A DNA stretch of 46,612 nucleotides from an uncultured Anaerolineae bacterium (GCA_903838415.1 CAILYI010000280.1:1-46612); one strand, 5' to 3'; counted from the first letter of the stretch, positions 34,659-44,285 are shown. Notes: a model not told the origin generated them from the letters alone. A program made the numbers and translations.

Positions 34659-35831
34659 TTATTTTGGGGAAGAGTTTTTATGCTTAAGTGCTTTTTGGTA
34701 GGCAAGCTGGGTGGCCTGTACCTGTGCATCAATGCTAAAAGCATCAGCAACGCGTTTTTTTGCCTGTACTGCCAAAGCCTGTCTGAGTTGTGGGCTTTGG
34801 CACAATTCAAGAAGTCCACCCGCCAGAGCATCCGGATCCCCCACTGGTACGAGCAGAGCCTGTTTTCCATTTTTAACCAATTCTGGAATTCCTCCGCAGG
34901 CTGTCGCCAAGATAGGTATTCCAACGGCTGCCGCTTCTAGCAGCGCAATGGGAGTCCCCTCTTGCCTCGAGGGCATTACGAAGAAATCACTGGCCTTCAA
35001 AACTGAAAGAATATCGCCGCGCTCCAAATATCCGGCCAACAAAACGCGCCCTTTGAGCCCGGATTTTTCTATTTGGGTCTGCAGCGTAGAACGAAGTTCG
35101 CCTTCCCCCACGATGATGCAATATAAATCAGATTTAGTCTCCGCGATTTGCGCCATCGCTGCGATCAAGTCTTCATAACCCTTGGCCCACACCAGCCTAC
35201 CGACCGACGAGCAAACAATTGCGTTTTCAGGTAAATCAAACGTGGATTTAAACCAAACCAAATCGCCCAGGGTTTCTTCTGGTTGTAATTTAACAGCGTT
35301 ATAGATCAGATCGATGAATGGAGCTTTCTTGTTAGCTTTTTTTAGCGCACCATATACTGTCTTTGAAACAACGATGTATCCATCCAGCCAGAGGTTGGTC
35401 AACAATTCAATCCAGGTATAGATTAAACCTTTCAAACTTTTCCCATGCTCAAACCGATACCAGCTGTTCAAGGTGGATACGAGCGCGGTCCCAGTGTACC
35501 GGGCTGCCAAACTGCCCCATAGTTTGGATTGGACGTTTTGGGTATCAACCAGCTGATACTGACCTTGTCGAATAAGTTTGACAAGATTGGGCAAGATATG
35601 CCAATCCGTTTTGTGGGTTCCGACAGCATGAACAATGAGTCCTGATTTTTTCGCTAATCTGAAAACCGGGCTATTCTCAATAGCTGCCAGCCCAATCTGG
35701 TCAGTGGGAAACCCGGCCATCAGCCCAAGCACACGCGAACTGGCACCGCCGAATTCCTGTGAAAGATCTACAACCAAGGCACGGATTGGATGAGCATCCG
35801 GCGCTGTGACTTGGGCAGCGGTTGCGCCCAT
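34659..35831 (-). CDS. GT4 glycosyltransferase
   Basis: A 390-residue GT-B enzyme. The N-terminal region shows LSQEFGGASSRVLGLM (about 23-38). The donor domain has VGRLVWAKGYEDLIAAM (about 214-230), EGELRSTL, and the EX7E-type block EGTPIALLEAAAVGIPILAT with GGIPELVKNG. Full-length. The start overlaps the initiating transferase stop (TAATG), so it is likely the enzyme that adds the second sugar of the repeat unit (inference from order). Confidence 0.92.
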   Translation of the reverse strand: MGATAAQVTAPDAHPIRALVVDLSQEFGGASSRVLGLMAGFPTDQIGLAAIENSPVFRLAKKSGLIVHAVGTHKTDWHILPNLVKLIRQGQYQLVDTQNVQSKLWGSLAARYTGTALVSTLNSWYRFEHGKSLKGLIYTWIELLTNLWLDGYIVVSKTVYGALKKANKKAPFIDLIYNAVKLQPEETLGDLVWFKSTFDLPENAIVCSSVGRLVWAKGYEDLIAAMAQIAETKSDLYCIIVGEGELRSTLQTQIEKSGLKGRVLLAGYLERGDILSVLKASDFFVMPSRQEGTPIALLEAAAVGIPILATACGGIPELVKNGKQALLVPVGDPDALAGGLLELCQSPQLRQALAVQAKKRVADAFSIDAQVQATQLAYQKALKHKNSSPK

Positions 35832-36508
35832 TAATGCGCCCCCTTTTGCTTGAATACTGCGGCAACGGTGCGAATCAGGATGTTGATGTCAAACCACAAG
35901 CTGCGGCGTTCAACATAAGCAATATCAAGGCGCAGCCGGTCGTCAAATTCGAGCGAGGCGCGACCTACAATTTGCCACAATCCAGTAATACCAGGAATTA
36001 CATCCAAACGCTCAGTATGCCACAGTTTATAGGTATCTGCGCCAAAAGAAGTCGGCCGAGGACCAACCAGACTCATATCCCCTTTTATAACGTTCAAAAG
36101 TTGAGGCAGTTCATCGAGGCTGGTTTTCCGCAAGAATTTACCGACGCGGGTGATGCGTGGATCGTTGGTAATTTTGAAGTCCGGCCATTGCAATTCGTTC
36201 AAATGGGCATACGTTTTTTTGAGCTCTTCGGCGTTAGGCACCATAGAACGGAATTTGTACATTGCAAAGCGGCGACCACCTTTGCCCGTTCGCTGCTGTA
36301 CAAATACAGCAGGGGCTCCTGGAGAGGTAACTATTATCAGCAAAGCAATGATCCCCATGAGCAGTAACCAGAAGGGCATGGTAAGAATGACAAGGGTCAA
36401 ATCAAATGTACGTTTGACTTGTAAATAAATATGGGTCGGCAGAAGCCGTTTGCTAGGGTCAAACGCTTCAAGCCACTCGAGGTTGCTAGCATAAGATATC
36501 CGGACCAT
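35831..36508 (-). CDS. initiating sugar-phosphate transferase (bacterial sugar transferase family)
   Basis: A 225-residue polyprenyl-phosphate sugar-1-phosphate transferase. It is the short PglC/catalytic-domain form: one re-entrant hydrophobic helix at about 33-58, then FVQQRTGKGGRRF, MYKFRSM, TRVGKFLRKTSLDELPQL and VGPRP, all in canonical order. It starts EPS assembly by loading the first sugar phosphate on undecaprenyl phosphate at the inner membrane. The TAATG overlap couples it to the GT4. The gene upstream (degenerate GGDEF) is 6 bases away. Confidence 0.95.
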   Translation of the reverse strand: MVRISYASNLEWLEAFDPSKRLLPTHIYLQVKRTFDLTLVILTMPFWLLLMGIIALLIIVTSPGAPAVFVQQRTGKGGRRFAMYKFRSMVPNAEELKKTYAHLNELQWPDFKITNDPRITRVGKFLRKTSLDELPQLLNVIKGDMSLVGPRPTSFGADTYKLWHTERLDVIPGITGLWQIVGRASLEFDDRLRLDIAYVERRSLWFDINILIRTVAAVFKQKGAH

Positions 36509-36514
36509 ATGATT

Positions 36515-37378
36515 TTATGCCTTACCACTTGTTCCATCTGTTAAATTAATAGTAGCATTCTGCGCCATATTTGCGTTAAGACGCTCCATGGCTTTCTCAA
36601 CCAAGTCGTCAAAAGTAAGTGCTTCATCTGGGAATGAGGACGCACCCCACTGCACCGTTGCGCCAGTTGTTTCGATGACAGTCTTTGAAATTCTTCCCGC
36701 AAGAGTCGTCGTATTCAAGTATTCAGTTTCTGGACAGATTACGATAAAACGGCTATTTGTATCACGTAATATCAAGTCAGTTTCGCGCGCCAGATCATTG
36801 ATGACCTGCCCAATTCTGGCAGCAGCAAAGCGATCCAGGATATCTCGCTGCAAGACATCATTTTTTCCAATGGGCAGTTGTCCATGTAGATGTTCCATTC
36901 GTACGACGAGCAACGACAACGGACGACCATACCGTCGACTGCGAGTCAATTCGACACCCACACGATCAGCAGCGGATCGCAAATTCAAAGTCCGGTTGGG
37001 AAAGGTAGTAGCCGTCAACTCATCAAGCAAGCGGGATACAAGCCTCAGGTGCCGCCCAATGTCATAGGCAAGGAAAGCGGAAATATCCATCAGCACAAAT
37101 TCCAAAATAAGTAACTGGAGAGAGTGCTCAGCAGAAGCTTGCCAAAATACTACGCGAATAATAACGTAAACTGCAGACCAAATTAGCAGGAATTGATAAA
37201 CTGAAATATATGTTAATGGCACAATGATCAGCGCCGATAACACGGCCAAAGCAACCAGAATGAAAAAGATCGATTCGAAGTTTAGTAGATTTTGTTCAAC
37301 AAAATCAATTTGGGCAACGCCAAAAATTGCTAAAATATATACCAGCAAAAGTAATATCGAGTTCTTCAAATCATTCAT
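36515..37378 (-). CDS. membrane protein with degenerate GGDEF domain
   Basis: A 287-residue protein. Four TM helices lie within residues 5-108, then a linker helix (about 110-130) and a GGDEF-like domain (about 140-270). The signature is TNSRF (207-211), not GGDEF, so no cyclase activity is expected, but RETD (198-201) keeps the RxxD inhibitory site exactly five residues before it. N-terminal membrane helices plus a degenerate GGDEF with intact RxxD is the plan of PelD, though PelD's GAF domain is missing. It is the first gene of the minus-strand EPS operon, 6 bases before the initiating transferase. Likely c-di-GMP receptor for the pathway (inference). Confidence 0.82.
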   Translation of the reverse strand: MNDLKNSILLLLVYILAIFGVAQIDFVEQNLLNFESIFFILVALAVLSALIIVPLTYISVYQFLLIWSAVYVIIRVVFWQASAEHSLQLLILEFVLMDISAFLAYDIGRHLRLVSRLLDELTATTFPNRTLNLRSAADRVGVELTRSRRYGRPLSLLVVRMEHLHGQLPIGKNDVLQRDILDRFAAARIGQVINDLARETDLILRDTNSRFIVICPETEYLNTTTLAGRISKTVIETTGATVQWGASSFPDEALTFDDLVEKAMERLNANMAQNATINLTDGTSGKA

Positions 37379-37524
37379 AATTCCGCTGTTCTCCGCTAAA
37401 TACCTTTTTCCTGGTGATGATTACCATACCCCAAACAACCGTATATTTTACTAGAATAATGACGACCGCCTATTTACAATAATATTAGGTGTCATCATTT
37501 TTAGTGCATCATATACCATATTGT

Positions 37525-37557
37525 AACAAAAACCGAGGCTTGGCCTCGGTTTTTGTT
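37525..37557. terminator. terminator after rny
   Basis: AACAAAAACCGAGGC (37525-37539) pairs with the following GCCTCGGTTTTTGTT (37543-37557) over a 3-base loop. On the minus strand it ends the recX–rny transcript 19 bases after the rny stop; on that strand the upstream A-run becomes the T-run. It insulates rny from the EPS operon promoter. Confidence 0.9.
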
Positions 37558-37575
37558 TGTCATTTTACCAAAGTC

Positions 37576-39108
37576 CTACTTTGCATAATCCACTGCGCGG
37601 GTTTCCCGGATGACTGTTACCTTGATTTGCCCGGGATACTGCATGGTCTCTTCGATTTTCTTGGCAATGTCACGCGCCAACCTTGTGGAGGCAAGATCGT
37701 CAATCTCCTCAGGGCGGACAATGATTCGGACTTCACGTCCAGCCTGAATGGCGAAGGCTTGCGAAACTCCTTCAAACGAGGTCGCCATCTCTTCCAGAGT
37801 GCGAATTCGCTTGATGTACGCTTCCAAATCCTCACGGCGTGCCCCAGGACGTGCGCCTGAGATCGCATCCGCGGCCTCAGCGATGACGGCTTCCACCGTA
37901 TCCTGCTCGACTTCGTGATGGTGCGCGGCAATGGCATTGACAATCAGCGGATGTACGCCATAGCGCTTGCAGAATTCAGCGCCCAAAGCCGCATGAGTTC
38001 CTTCCTGATTGTGATCCATAGCCTTGCCAATATCATGCAAGAAGGCGCCTGCTTTTGAAAAGGCCACGTTCGCGCCCAGTTCAGCGGCCAGAATTCCACC
38101 CAGCTTGGCAACTTCAACGGCATGCGCGAGTTGATTTTGTCCATAAGATGTGCGATATTTCAAGCGTCCCATCATGCGCAGAATTTCAGGATGCAGACCG
38201 GTCACCCCGGCATCGAAAGCAGCCTGCTCTCCGGCTTCGGCCATGATCTTTTCAACGGCCTTGGTTTCATCTTCGATAACTTTTTCAATATGCGCTGGAT
38301 GAATACGGCCATCCACAGTCAGACGAGTCAGCGCACGACGAGCTACTTCACGGCGGACAGAGTCGAAGCACGAAATGGTCACAGATTCGGGGGTATCGTC
38401 AACGATCACATCCACGCCCGCAGCCTGTTCAAAGGCCCGGATATTTCGTCCGTTGCGCCCAACGATGCGACCCTTCATTTCCTCATTCGGCAGAGTCACA
38501 ACTGCTGATGTGACTTCCGAAACATGTTCAGATGCCACTCGTTGAATTGCATCCGCAATCAGCTTGCGGGCACGTTTTTCGCCTTCTTCGCGTGCTTCAG
38601 CCTCAATCTGGCGGATAATGCGGGCCATATCGCCACGGGCCTCTTTTTCGACCTCGTCAAGCAAAATCTTGCGGGCTTCATCCTGAGTCATTTCTGCAAT
38701 TTGCTGAAGTTTCTGCATTTGCATTTCGTGAACTTTGTCGACTTCATTCGCCCGCCGGTCGATGGTGCTCTGGCGCTTGTTGAGAAGTTGCTCGCGCTGC
38801 TCCAGTCGCTCGACACGGCCATCCAACTCAGTACGACGTTTATCGAGACGTTCAACTTCACGATTTAACTCGTTTCTGCGTTGATTCAAATCACTTTCGG
38901 CAGATTGTACAACTTTCAGCGCACGGTCACGAGCATCCAGTTCAATTTTGGAAGCTTTTTCAGTCGCTTCCTGAACAATGGTTTTGGCCTTGGCCGCTTC
39001 TTCCTGTCGTTTCTTCTCAGCCTGTGACTTGCTGACGTAATAGCCCACGGTCAGGCCGATCGCCAACATTATCAACCCCGTAAACAGTGTGATTAATATC
39101 TGAATCAT
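37576..39108 (-). CDS. rny: ribonuclease Y
   Basis: A 510-residue endoribonuclease that starts mRNA decay at the membrane. One N-terminal TM helix (about 4-24), a long coiled coil (about 28-190), a KH RNA-binding domain (about 200-260, GRIVGRNGRNIRAFE) and an HD domain with His358-Asp359 (HDIGKAMDH). The length is normal. Its ATG overlaps the recX stop (ATGA). Confidence 0.97.
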   Translation of the reverse strand: MIQILITLFTGLIMLAIGLTVGYYVSKSQAEKKRQEEAAKAKTIVQEATEKASKIELDARDRALKVVQSAESDLNQRRNELNREVERLDKRRTELDGRVERLEQREQLLNKRQSTIDRRANEVDKVHEMQMQKLQQIAEMTQDEARKILLDEVEKEARGDMARIIRQIEAEAREEGEKRARKLIADAIQRVASEHVSEVTSAVVTLPNEEMKGRIVGRNGRNIRAFEQAAGVDVIVDDTPESVTISCFDSVRREVARRALTRLTVDGRIHPAHIEKVIEDETKAVEKIMAEAGEQAAFDAGVTGLHPEILRMMGRLKYRTSYGQNQLAHAVEVAKLGGILAAELGANVAFSKAGAFLHDIGKAMDHNQEGTHAALGAEFCKRYGVHPLIVNAIAAHHHEVEQDTVEAVIAEAADAISGARPGARREDLEAYIKRIRTLEEMATSFEGVSQAFAIQAGREVRIIVRPEEIDDLASTRLARDIAKKIEETMQYPGQIKVTVIRETRAVDYAK

Positions 39109-39770
39109 ATAACTTCCTCATTATTATCGATATTTGATGGGTCGCCATTTGGATGAAAATCATCCCAAACCTGACGCAGAATTGGGACGATAACGCCGTA
39201 AGAAAAACCACGGCGACCCAGGAAGCCCGTCATTTTTTGACGAAAATCCTGCCACTCCAATCCTTGAACTTTGCGCGCGTATTTATGCGCGGCTTCAAGC
39301 GCCAAAATATTCTCGTCAACGTTTTCATCCAGCACATCCTGAACAATTTCGTCGTCAAGTCCTTTGCGGCGCAGTTCCATTGCCAGAACACGGCGGCTGC
39401 GTGGGCGGAATGTGTTACGGTTTTCCACCCACGCCTGAGCAAACTCCTGATCGTTCAACAAGCCATTTTCCTGCAGTCTTGTCAAAGTTGCTTCAATTAC
39501 GGGGTCAGGAATTTCATGTTTTTGCAAATTAGTACGTACTTCCTGCATTGAACGGGCACGATAACCCAGAAAGCGCAGGGCCTTCAGCATGGCAACTTCT
39601 CGCGAATCTTCGAACTGCAGGGCAGCTATCTTTTCATCAGCGATAGTCTGACCCACAGAGAGCCACGCAGCGACAATGCGCGACAACCCAAAAGCAAATT
39701 GATCATCCAGGTAGATGTTTACCCGGTTTGGATTTTTCTGCTGTCCTTCAATTGCCGTTATTTTTCGCAT
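39105..39770 (-). CDS. recX: regulatory protein RecX
   Basis: A 221-residue RecA modulator. The three-helix tandem repeats are visible: ALRFLGYRARSMQEVRTNL (first), LTRLQENGLLNDQEFAQAWV (second) and the C-terminal FLGRRGFSYGVI. The open frame goes back to a TTG at 39803, but the ATG at 39770 (MRKITAIEGQ) gives the normal start. No clear ribosome binding site is seen. It is coupled to rny by an ATGA overlap. The N-terminal 40 residues (NPNRVNIYLDDQF) are typical of long RecX forms. Confidence 0.92.
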   Translation of the reverse strand: MRKITAIEGQQKNPNRVNIYLDDQFAFGLSRIVAAWLSVGQTIADEKIAALQFEDSREVAMLKALRFLGYRARSMQEVRTNLQKHEIPDPVIEATLTRLQENGLLNDQEFAQAWVENRNTFRPRSRRVLAMELRRKGLDDEIVQDVLDENVDENILALEAAHKYARKVQGLEWQDFRQKMTGFLGRRGFSYGVIVPILRQVWDDFHPNGDPSNIDNNEEVI

Positions 39771-39902
39771 CTTAAACAAACAACCGCTGACCTGCTTGCG
39801 CAAGCCACGGCTGAGGTAGATATACCCGGATATACCATCCCCAATATCCTGAATTACTTCAAGAAGAGGAAGGTATGCAACGTCTGGTGGTTTATTAATT
39901 AA

Positions 39903-40100
39903 CCAGACTACGATTTAGCGTATGAAATCGTTTCTCTAATATCAACCCATCCCAACGCTGAAACAGAAAGGGTGACTTCAGAAATTGCCTGCGAATTTGG
40001 GCAGACAGAACAGGTTCATATCCGGGTATTACAAAGACCATGGCCGCGATTATCAGGCGGCAAACTTGAATTTGATTTTACAGAGGAATATACAAGTTAG
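39903..40100 (+). pseudogene. 65-codon orphan frame, possible FolB-like relic
   Basis: The frame from 39903 (just after an in-frame TAA) to the TAG at 40098 reads PDYDLAYEIVSLIST, then AETERVTSEIACEFG, then VHIRVLQRPWPRLSGGKL. The order helix–TEx3-xxIA–VxIRVxxRP is like the end of dihydroneopterin aldolase, but the likeness is weak. There is no start codon; a good AGGAAGG-ATG (39875) lies in another frame and stops after 7 codons, so a frameshift would be needed. The remaining bases to recX and to maeB (40101-40290) show no gene. Confidence 0.3.
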
Positions 40101-40163
40101 ATTAATTATACATGATTATTAACAAATTGTTGTGATTTTTGCCATGCCCATTGACACGAGAAA

Positions 40164-40219
40164 GCAAACCGGGGTTTGCCAAGAGGAATATCTGGCATAG
40201 GTCATGTCAAAATATGACA
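40164..40219 (+). promoter_or_regulatory. two small inverted repeats before maeB
   Basis: GCAAAC/GTTTGC (40164-40169 and 40174-40179, 4-base loop) and TGTCA/TGACA (40205-40209 and 40215-40219). They lie 70-130 bases before the maeB start and could be operators; neither matches a regulator I recognise. A very strong ribosome binding site GAGGAGG (40278-40284) precedes the ATG. Confidence 0.35.
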
Positions 40220-40290
40220 AACAGAACTTACTCGAAAGTCAATTTCATGCAATAATCAAACGGTAGCTATATTACCTGAGGAGGAACACG

Positions 40291-42555
40291 ATGGCTAAAG
40301 TAAGTATTACCCGCGAAGATGCTTTGGAATATCATCATCTCAAAGGCAAGCCTGGGAAAATTGCAGTGGTTCCCACCAAGCCAATGGATACCCAGCACGA
40401 CCTGGGATTAGCTTACTCTCCGGGGGTTGCATATCCAGTCCTGGAAATTGAGAAGGATCCCGAAACGGCTTACCAATATACTTCCAAAGGCAATCTGGTC
40501 GCCGTCATATCAAACGGAACCGCTATCCTTGGATTGGGAGATCGGGGGGCGCTGGCCGGGAAACCTGTCATGGAAGGTAAAGGCGTCCTTTTTAAGAAAT
40601 TCGCAGATGTGGATGTGTTTGACATCGAAGTCAACAGCCACGATCCAGATGAAATCATCAAAGTTGTGGCAGCCATCTCCCCCACTTTTGGGGGGATCAA
40701 CCTGGAAGACATCAAAGCACCGGAATGCTTTTATATTGAAGAAACGCTCAAAGGAATGCTCGACATTCCGGTATTCCACGATGATCAGCATGGAACGGCG
40801 ATCATTTCATCTGCAGCGCTGGCCAATGCCTTGGAGATTACTGGCAAAAGGTTTGACGAAATTCGCATGGTTATCTCGGGCGCTGGCGCTTCAGCCATTT
40901 CCTGCGCCGAATTGGCCATCCGTTGGGGTGTCAAACGTGAAAACATCATGCTTTGCGATAGCAAGGGTGTGGTGTATAAAGGCCGCGCCGAAGGCATGAA
41001 CAAGTACAAAGAGCGCCTGGCCGGTGATGACAAGGGCCATCGTACCCTGGCCGATGCCGTACGCGGGGCGGACGTGTTCTACGGGCTGTCTGTCGCCAAC
41101 GTTCTGAGCCCGGAAATGGTCAAAAGCATGGCCGAAAGCCCGATCATCTTTGCCATGGCCAATCCCGACCCGGAAATCAAGTATGAACTGGCCAAGGAAG
41201 CCCGCCCCGATTCCATCGTTGCCACAGGCCGTTCGGACTATCCGAATCAAGTAAATAACGTGCTGGGCTTCCCCTTCATTTTCCGCGGTGCACTGGATGT
41301 GCGCGCGAGAGCCATCAATGAAGAGATGAAGTTTGCCGCTTCTCAGGCATTGTACAATCTGGCCAAGGAAGATGTGCCTGATTCTGTCTTGCGCGCCTAC
41401 GGCGTGGAAAGCATGAAATTCAACACCGAATACATTATCCCCAAACCGCTTGACCCGCGCGTTTTGCTGTGGGAAGCCCCAGCGGTGGCACAGGCTGCCA
41501 TGGATACCGGCGTGGCTCGCAAGAGAATCGACATCGACGAATACCGCGAACAGCTCGCCTACCGGTTGGGCAAGGGCGAACAGGTGCGTCACTTCATTAT
41601 GAACAAGGCCAAAGCCAGCAAAGGCAAAAAACGCGTTGTATTTGGTGAGGGAGAAGAAACCAAGATTATCCGCGCCGCTGCCCAGATCTTTGACGAAGGC
41701 ATCGCCACCCCGGTCCTGATTGGCCGTCAGGAAATCATCAGCGAAAAAGCAAAATTGCTCGGGCTGACTTTCAAACCCGAAGTGGTGGATCCAACCCGCT
41801 TCGACAAGCTCGAAAAATATATCCAGGCCTACTACGAAATGCGCCAACGCAATGGCATCACACCCAACCAAGCCGCACAACTGGTGCAAGATCCCAACGT
41901 GCTCGGTTCGATGATGGTAAAAATGGGCGATGCCGACGCTTTCGTGTCAGGTCTCACGCATGAATATCCCGAAGTCATCCGCCCGGCGTTGCAAATTCAC
42001 CACACCGCCAAAGGTGCGGCACGTGCGGCGGGCGTGTATATCATGATTATCAACGATAAGACTTACTTCTTCACCGACGCCACCGTCAACATCGACCCAA
42101 GCGCTGAAGACTTATCAGAAATTGCCTGCCTGGCTGCCGATTTTGCCCGCAAAATGGAATTTGAGCCGCGCGTAGCTTTCCTGTCCTTCTCCAACTTCGG
42201 ATCCACGCCGCACGCACTCTCAATGAAAGTACGCAAAGCCGTGGAATTGACCAAAAAGCGCTGTGACTTCGCAGTTGATGGCGAAATGCAAGCCGATACC
42301 GCCATCGTGCCAGAACTGATGGAAGAGCGCTTCCCCTTCAGCGTCGTCAAGGACGCCAATGTGCTGGTATTCCCCTCGCTCGAAAGCGCCAACATCGCTT
42401 ACAAGCTGCTGGCACGCCTGGGCAACGCCAAAGCCATCGGGCCAATCCTGCTCGGAATGGGTGCCCCCGTCCACGTCCTGCAAACCGGCGACGAAGTCAA
42501 CGATATCGTCCAAATAGCTGCTGTAGCCGTGATGGATGCGATGAACCGCAAGTAA
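40291..42555 (+). CDS. maeB: NADP-dependent malic enzyme with phosphotransacetylase-like domain
   Basis: A 754-residue fusion that turns malate into pyruvate plus CO2 with NAD(P)H. The malic N-terminal domain has Tyr42 (LAYSPGV) and the Lys-containing [10 protein letters not shown] block (94-103), followed by DDQHGTA and the Rossmann domain (VISGAGASA). The C-terminal phosphate-acetyltransferase-like domain (about 430-750) shows [15 protein letters not shown] and [12 protein letters not shown]; in E. coli MaeB this part is regulatory and senses acetyl-CoA. Length and order match MaeB. Its strong ribosome binding site GAGGAGG suggests high expression. Confidence 0.96.
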   Translation: MAKVSITREDALEYHHLKGKPGKIAVVPTKPMDTQHDLGLAYSPGVAYPVLEIEKDPETAYQYTSKGNLVAVISNGTAILGLGDRGALAGKPVMEGKGVLFKKFADVDVFDIEVNSHDPDEIIKVVAAISPTFGGINLEDIKAPECFYIEETLKGMLDIPVFHDDQHGTAIISSAALANALEITGKRFDEIRMVISGAGASAISCAELAIRWGVKRENIMLCDSKGVVYKGRAEGMNKYKERLAGDDKGHRTLADAVRGADVFYGLSVANVLSPEMVKSMAESPIIFAMANPDPEIKYELAKEARPDSIVATGRSDYPNQVNNVLGFPFIFRGALDVRARAINEEMKFAASQALYNLAKEDVPDSVLRAYGVESMKFNTEYIIPKPLDPRVLLWEAPAVAQAAMDTGVARKRIDIDEYREQLAYRLGKGEQVRHFIMNKAKASKGKKRVVFGEGEETKIIRAAAQIFDEGIATPVLIGRQEIISEKAKLLGLTFKPEVVDPTRFDKLEKYIQAYYEMRQRNGITPNQAAQLVQDPNVLGSMMVKMGDADAFVSGLTHEYPEVIRPALQIHHTAKGAARAAGVYIMIINDKTYFFTDATVNIDPSAEDLSEIACLAADFARKMEFEPRVAFLSFSNFGSTPHALSMKVRKAVELTKKRCDFAVDGEMQADTAIVPELMEERFPFSVVKDANVLVFPSLESANIAYKLLARLGNAKAIGPILLGMGAPVHVLQTGDEVNDIVQIAAVAVMDAMNRK

Positions 42556-42581
42556 CATCCGGCTTTCACCTTTTCAACCCT

Positions 42582-42610
42582 TGAAGGGGCGACGCAATGT
42601 CGCCCCTTCA
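42582..42610 (+). terminator. 12-bp stem hairpin after maeB
   Basis: TGAAGGGGCGAC (42582-42593) and its exact complement (42599-42610) enclose a 5-base loop, 26 bases after the maeB stop. It is followed by ATATTTC rather than a T-run. It shares the AGGGGC core with the palindromic repeat at 1324-1379, so it may be a dispersed element acting as terminator. Confidence 0.6.
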
Positions 42611-42820
42611 ATATTTCATGCCATACCCGAGTCGCACATACGATTTTCGCTGGGAATTTCACTCACTCCGCAGCACTGGCGTCCGAAGTATCGTGACTTT
42701 TGACACTTGAATCAACCAGCCTTTTTCTCTTATAGTTTCATAAATCAAATTTCATTCTGGGGGAATGTCACCCCTCCGATAGTCAACCTCAGCACAATCC
42801 AAAAAAATAAGAATGTCAAA

Positions 42821-42847
42821 TCACATGGCGCACCAGCTACCATGTGA
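42821..42847. repeat. small inverted repeat before NTF2-like gene
   Basis: TCACATGG (42821-42828) is mirrored at 42840-42847 over an 11-base spacer. It lies in the 348-base gap between maeB and the NTF2-like gene, 57 bases before that start. It could be a dimeric-regulator site. Apart from it and the hairpin at 42582-42610, the gap shows nothing. Confidence 0.4.
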
Positions 42848-42903
42848 CGGTATCATGAATGCCAGAAACTCGGTCCATCAAATAGAAATGAAAAGGAGCT
42901 GCA

Positions 42904-43317
42904 ATGACCGAACACCTTGACCCAGCACTACTCGCGCCAATCGAGAAGGTTGCGCGGTTTATAGAGAGCGGAGATGAAACCCTGCTTTCGGCCTTCGCCG
43001 ATAAGGGTGTAGTAATCATCGAGAATTTCGCTCCGCATCTGTTTGAAGGAACAGATGCCGTAAAGCGTTGGTCGCAGAAGATTTTGTCATGGCATGCGCC
43101 GCCCAGCGATCTTGTACTCAAACACAGCTTTGGTCCCGTTCAGGATCTTAGCGTGCACGATGGCCTCGCCTTTCTATCCTTGCCCACGCATTGGACGATT
43201 TCGCAAAATGGCAGTAGTTTTCAGGAAGACGGTGGCTGGGCGTTCGTGCTGGTGCAGGAAAATGACGAGTGGCGGGTACGCTGCTATGGCTGGGCCGTCA
43301 CGCTTATCGAAGACTAG
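42904..43317 (+). CDS. NTF2-like (SnoaL/DUF4440-type) protein
   Basis: A 137-residue protein with the cone-shaped NTF2-like pattern: helix ALLAPIEKVARFIESGDETLL, then VVIIENFAPHLFEGTDAVKRW, and the beta-sheet end GWAFVLVQENDEWRV. Such proteins are enzymes, steroid-like ligand binders or immunity-type factors; no catalytic residue set is recognisable here. The ribosome binding site AAAGGAG is 6 bases before the ATG. It probably forms its own transcription unit. Confidence 0.8.
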   Translation: MTEHLDPALLAPIEKVARFIESGDETLLSAFADKGVVIIENFAPHLFEGTDAVKRWSQKILSWHAPPSDLVLKHSFGPVQDLSVHDGLAFLSLPTHWTISQNGSSFQEDGGWAFVLVQENDEWRVRCYGWAVTLIED

Positions 43318-43406
43318 CGCGTGCGACGTTGTCGCAGATGAGTTGAATTCTCATCGCCAGAAATCTATTAAGCAAAAGACTGACCTCATCAAAAAGAAAT
43401 CGGATT

Positions 43407-44018
43407 ATGACTCCATCACCAAAACTTGACAGCAACAGAACGAGCGTATTGTCCACGCCACAGACGAAGGGACAGGTTATCCACACACCCAGATTGTATG
43501 AATTTATCGTTTGGGTCATGGCACGCGGCAAAGAACAGGCTTTTCGTAAATTTATTGCTAAATTGGCTGAACTGAAAAAGGGTGAATCTGTTCTGGATGT
43601 GGGATGTGGCACAGGTACCATGGCATTACTTGCCAAACAATATGTCGGTGAAACAGGCAAGTCATGTGGTATTGAGCCTTCAGCAGAGATGGTCTTCTTT
43701 GCAAAACAAAAAGCAAAACGGCAAAACGCCTTAATTGATATCAATCCAGGCGTGATTGAGCAAATTGATTACCCGTCACAATCTTTTGATGCAATACTTT
43801 GTCTCATTGTCATACACCATATGCCAGATGAAACAAAAATTCAGGGTATCAAAGAAATGGCGCGTGTCCTAAAACCAGGTGGACGTTTAGTGATTGTGGA
43901 CTCTAACTTACAGTTGCTTCCATCTTTTGAGAAAGAAGGATTTATTCAAGTGAAATCAGGCAAAGCACCTTTTATTCCTGATTACGATTTTGCCTTATGG
44001 AAAAAGGACAATTTGTAA
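43407..44018 (+). CDS. class I SAM-dependent methyltransferase
   Basis: A 203-residue methyltransferase. Motif I LDVGCGTG is at residues 63-70, the acidic end of strand 2 follows as IEPSAEM, strand 4 DAILCLIVIHHMP and the post-motif KEMARVLKPGGRLVIVD. It resembles the UbiE/arsenite-methyltransferase-like small group but has no diagnostic cysteines. The start lacks a clear ribosome binding site. It has no obvious operon partner. Confidence 0.9.
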   Translation: MTPSPKLDSNRTSVLSTPQTKGQVIHTPRLYEFIVWVMARGKEQAFRKFIAKLAELKKGESVLDVGCGTGTMALLAKQYVGETGKSCGIEPSAEMVFFAKQKAKRQNALIDINPGVIEQIDYPSQSFDAILCLIVIHHMPDETKIQGIKEMARVLKPGGRLVIVDSNLQLLPSFEKEGFIQVKSGKAPFIPDYDFALWKKDNL

Positions 44019-44285
44019 AACAGCGGTTGTTCGATTATGGTTGACGGGACAATTGCTCACTCCGCCGCCACTCCCACCTGCTATGCGATCATTTCCATGA
44101 AACCGGATGTGAAGGAACAGCTTTGTTCTTTCAAGCGCCGAAGGGTTGATAAAATAGTCAAAAAAAAACGCCAAAAAACTTCCGGACGTTCATCTTTTGA
44201 GTGAAAAAAGACTTTTGCAAGATGACTAATAATGCATGTCCGTTGGGCTACTTTCTATCATTCCGAGTTACCAGGAGGAAAAATT

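Noticed and set aside
40891-41889. 332-codon minus-strand open frame inside maeB
   Set aside because: Shadow of the strongly supported malic enzyme; no start signal or family.
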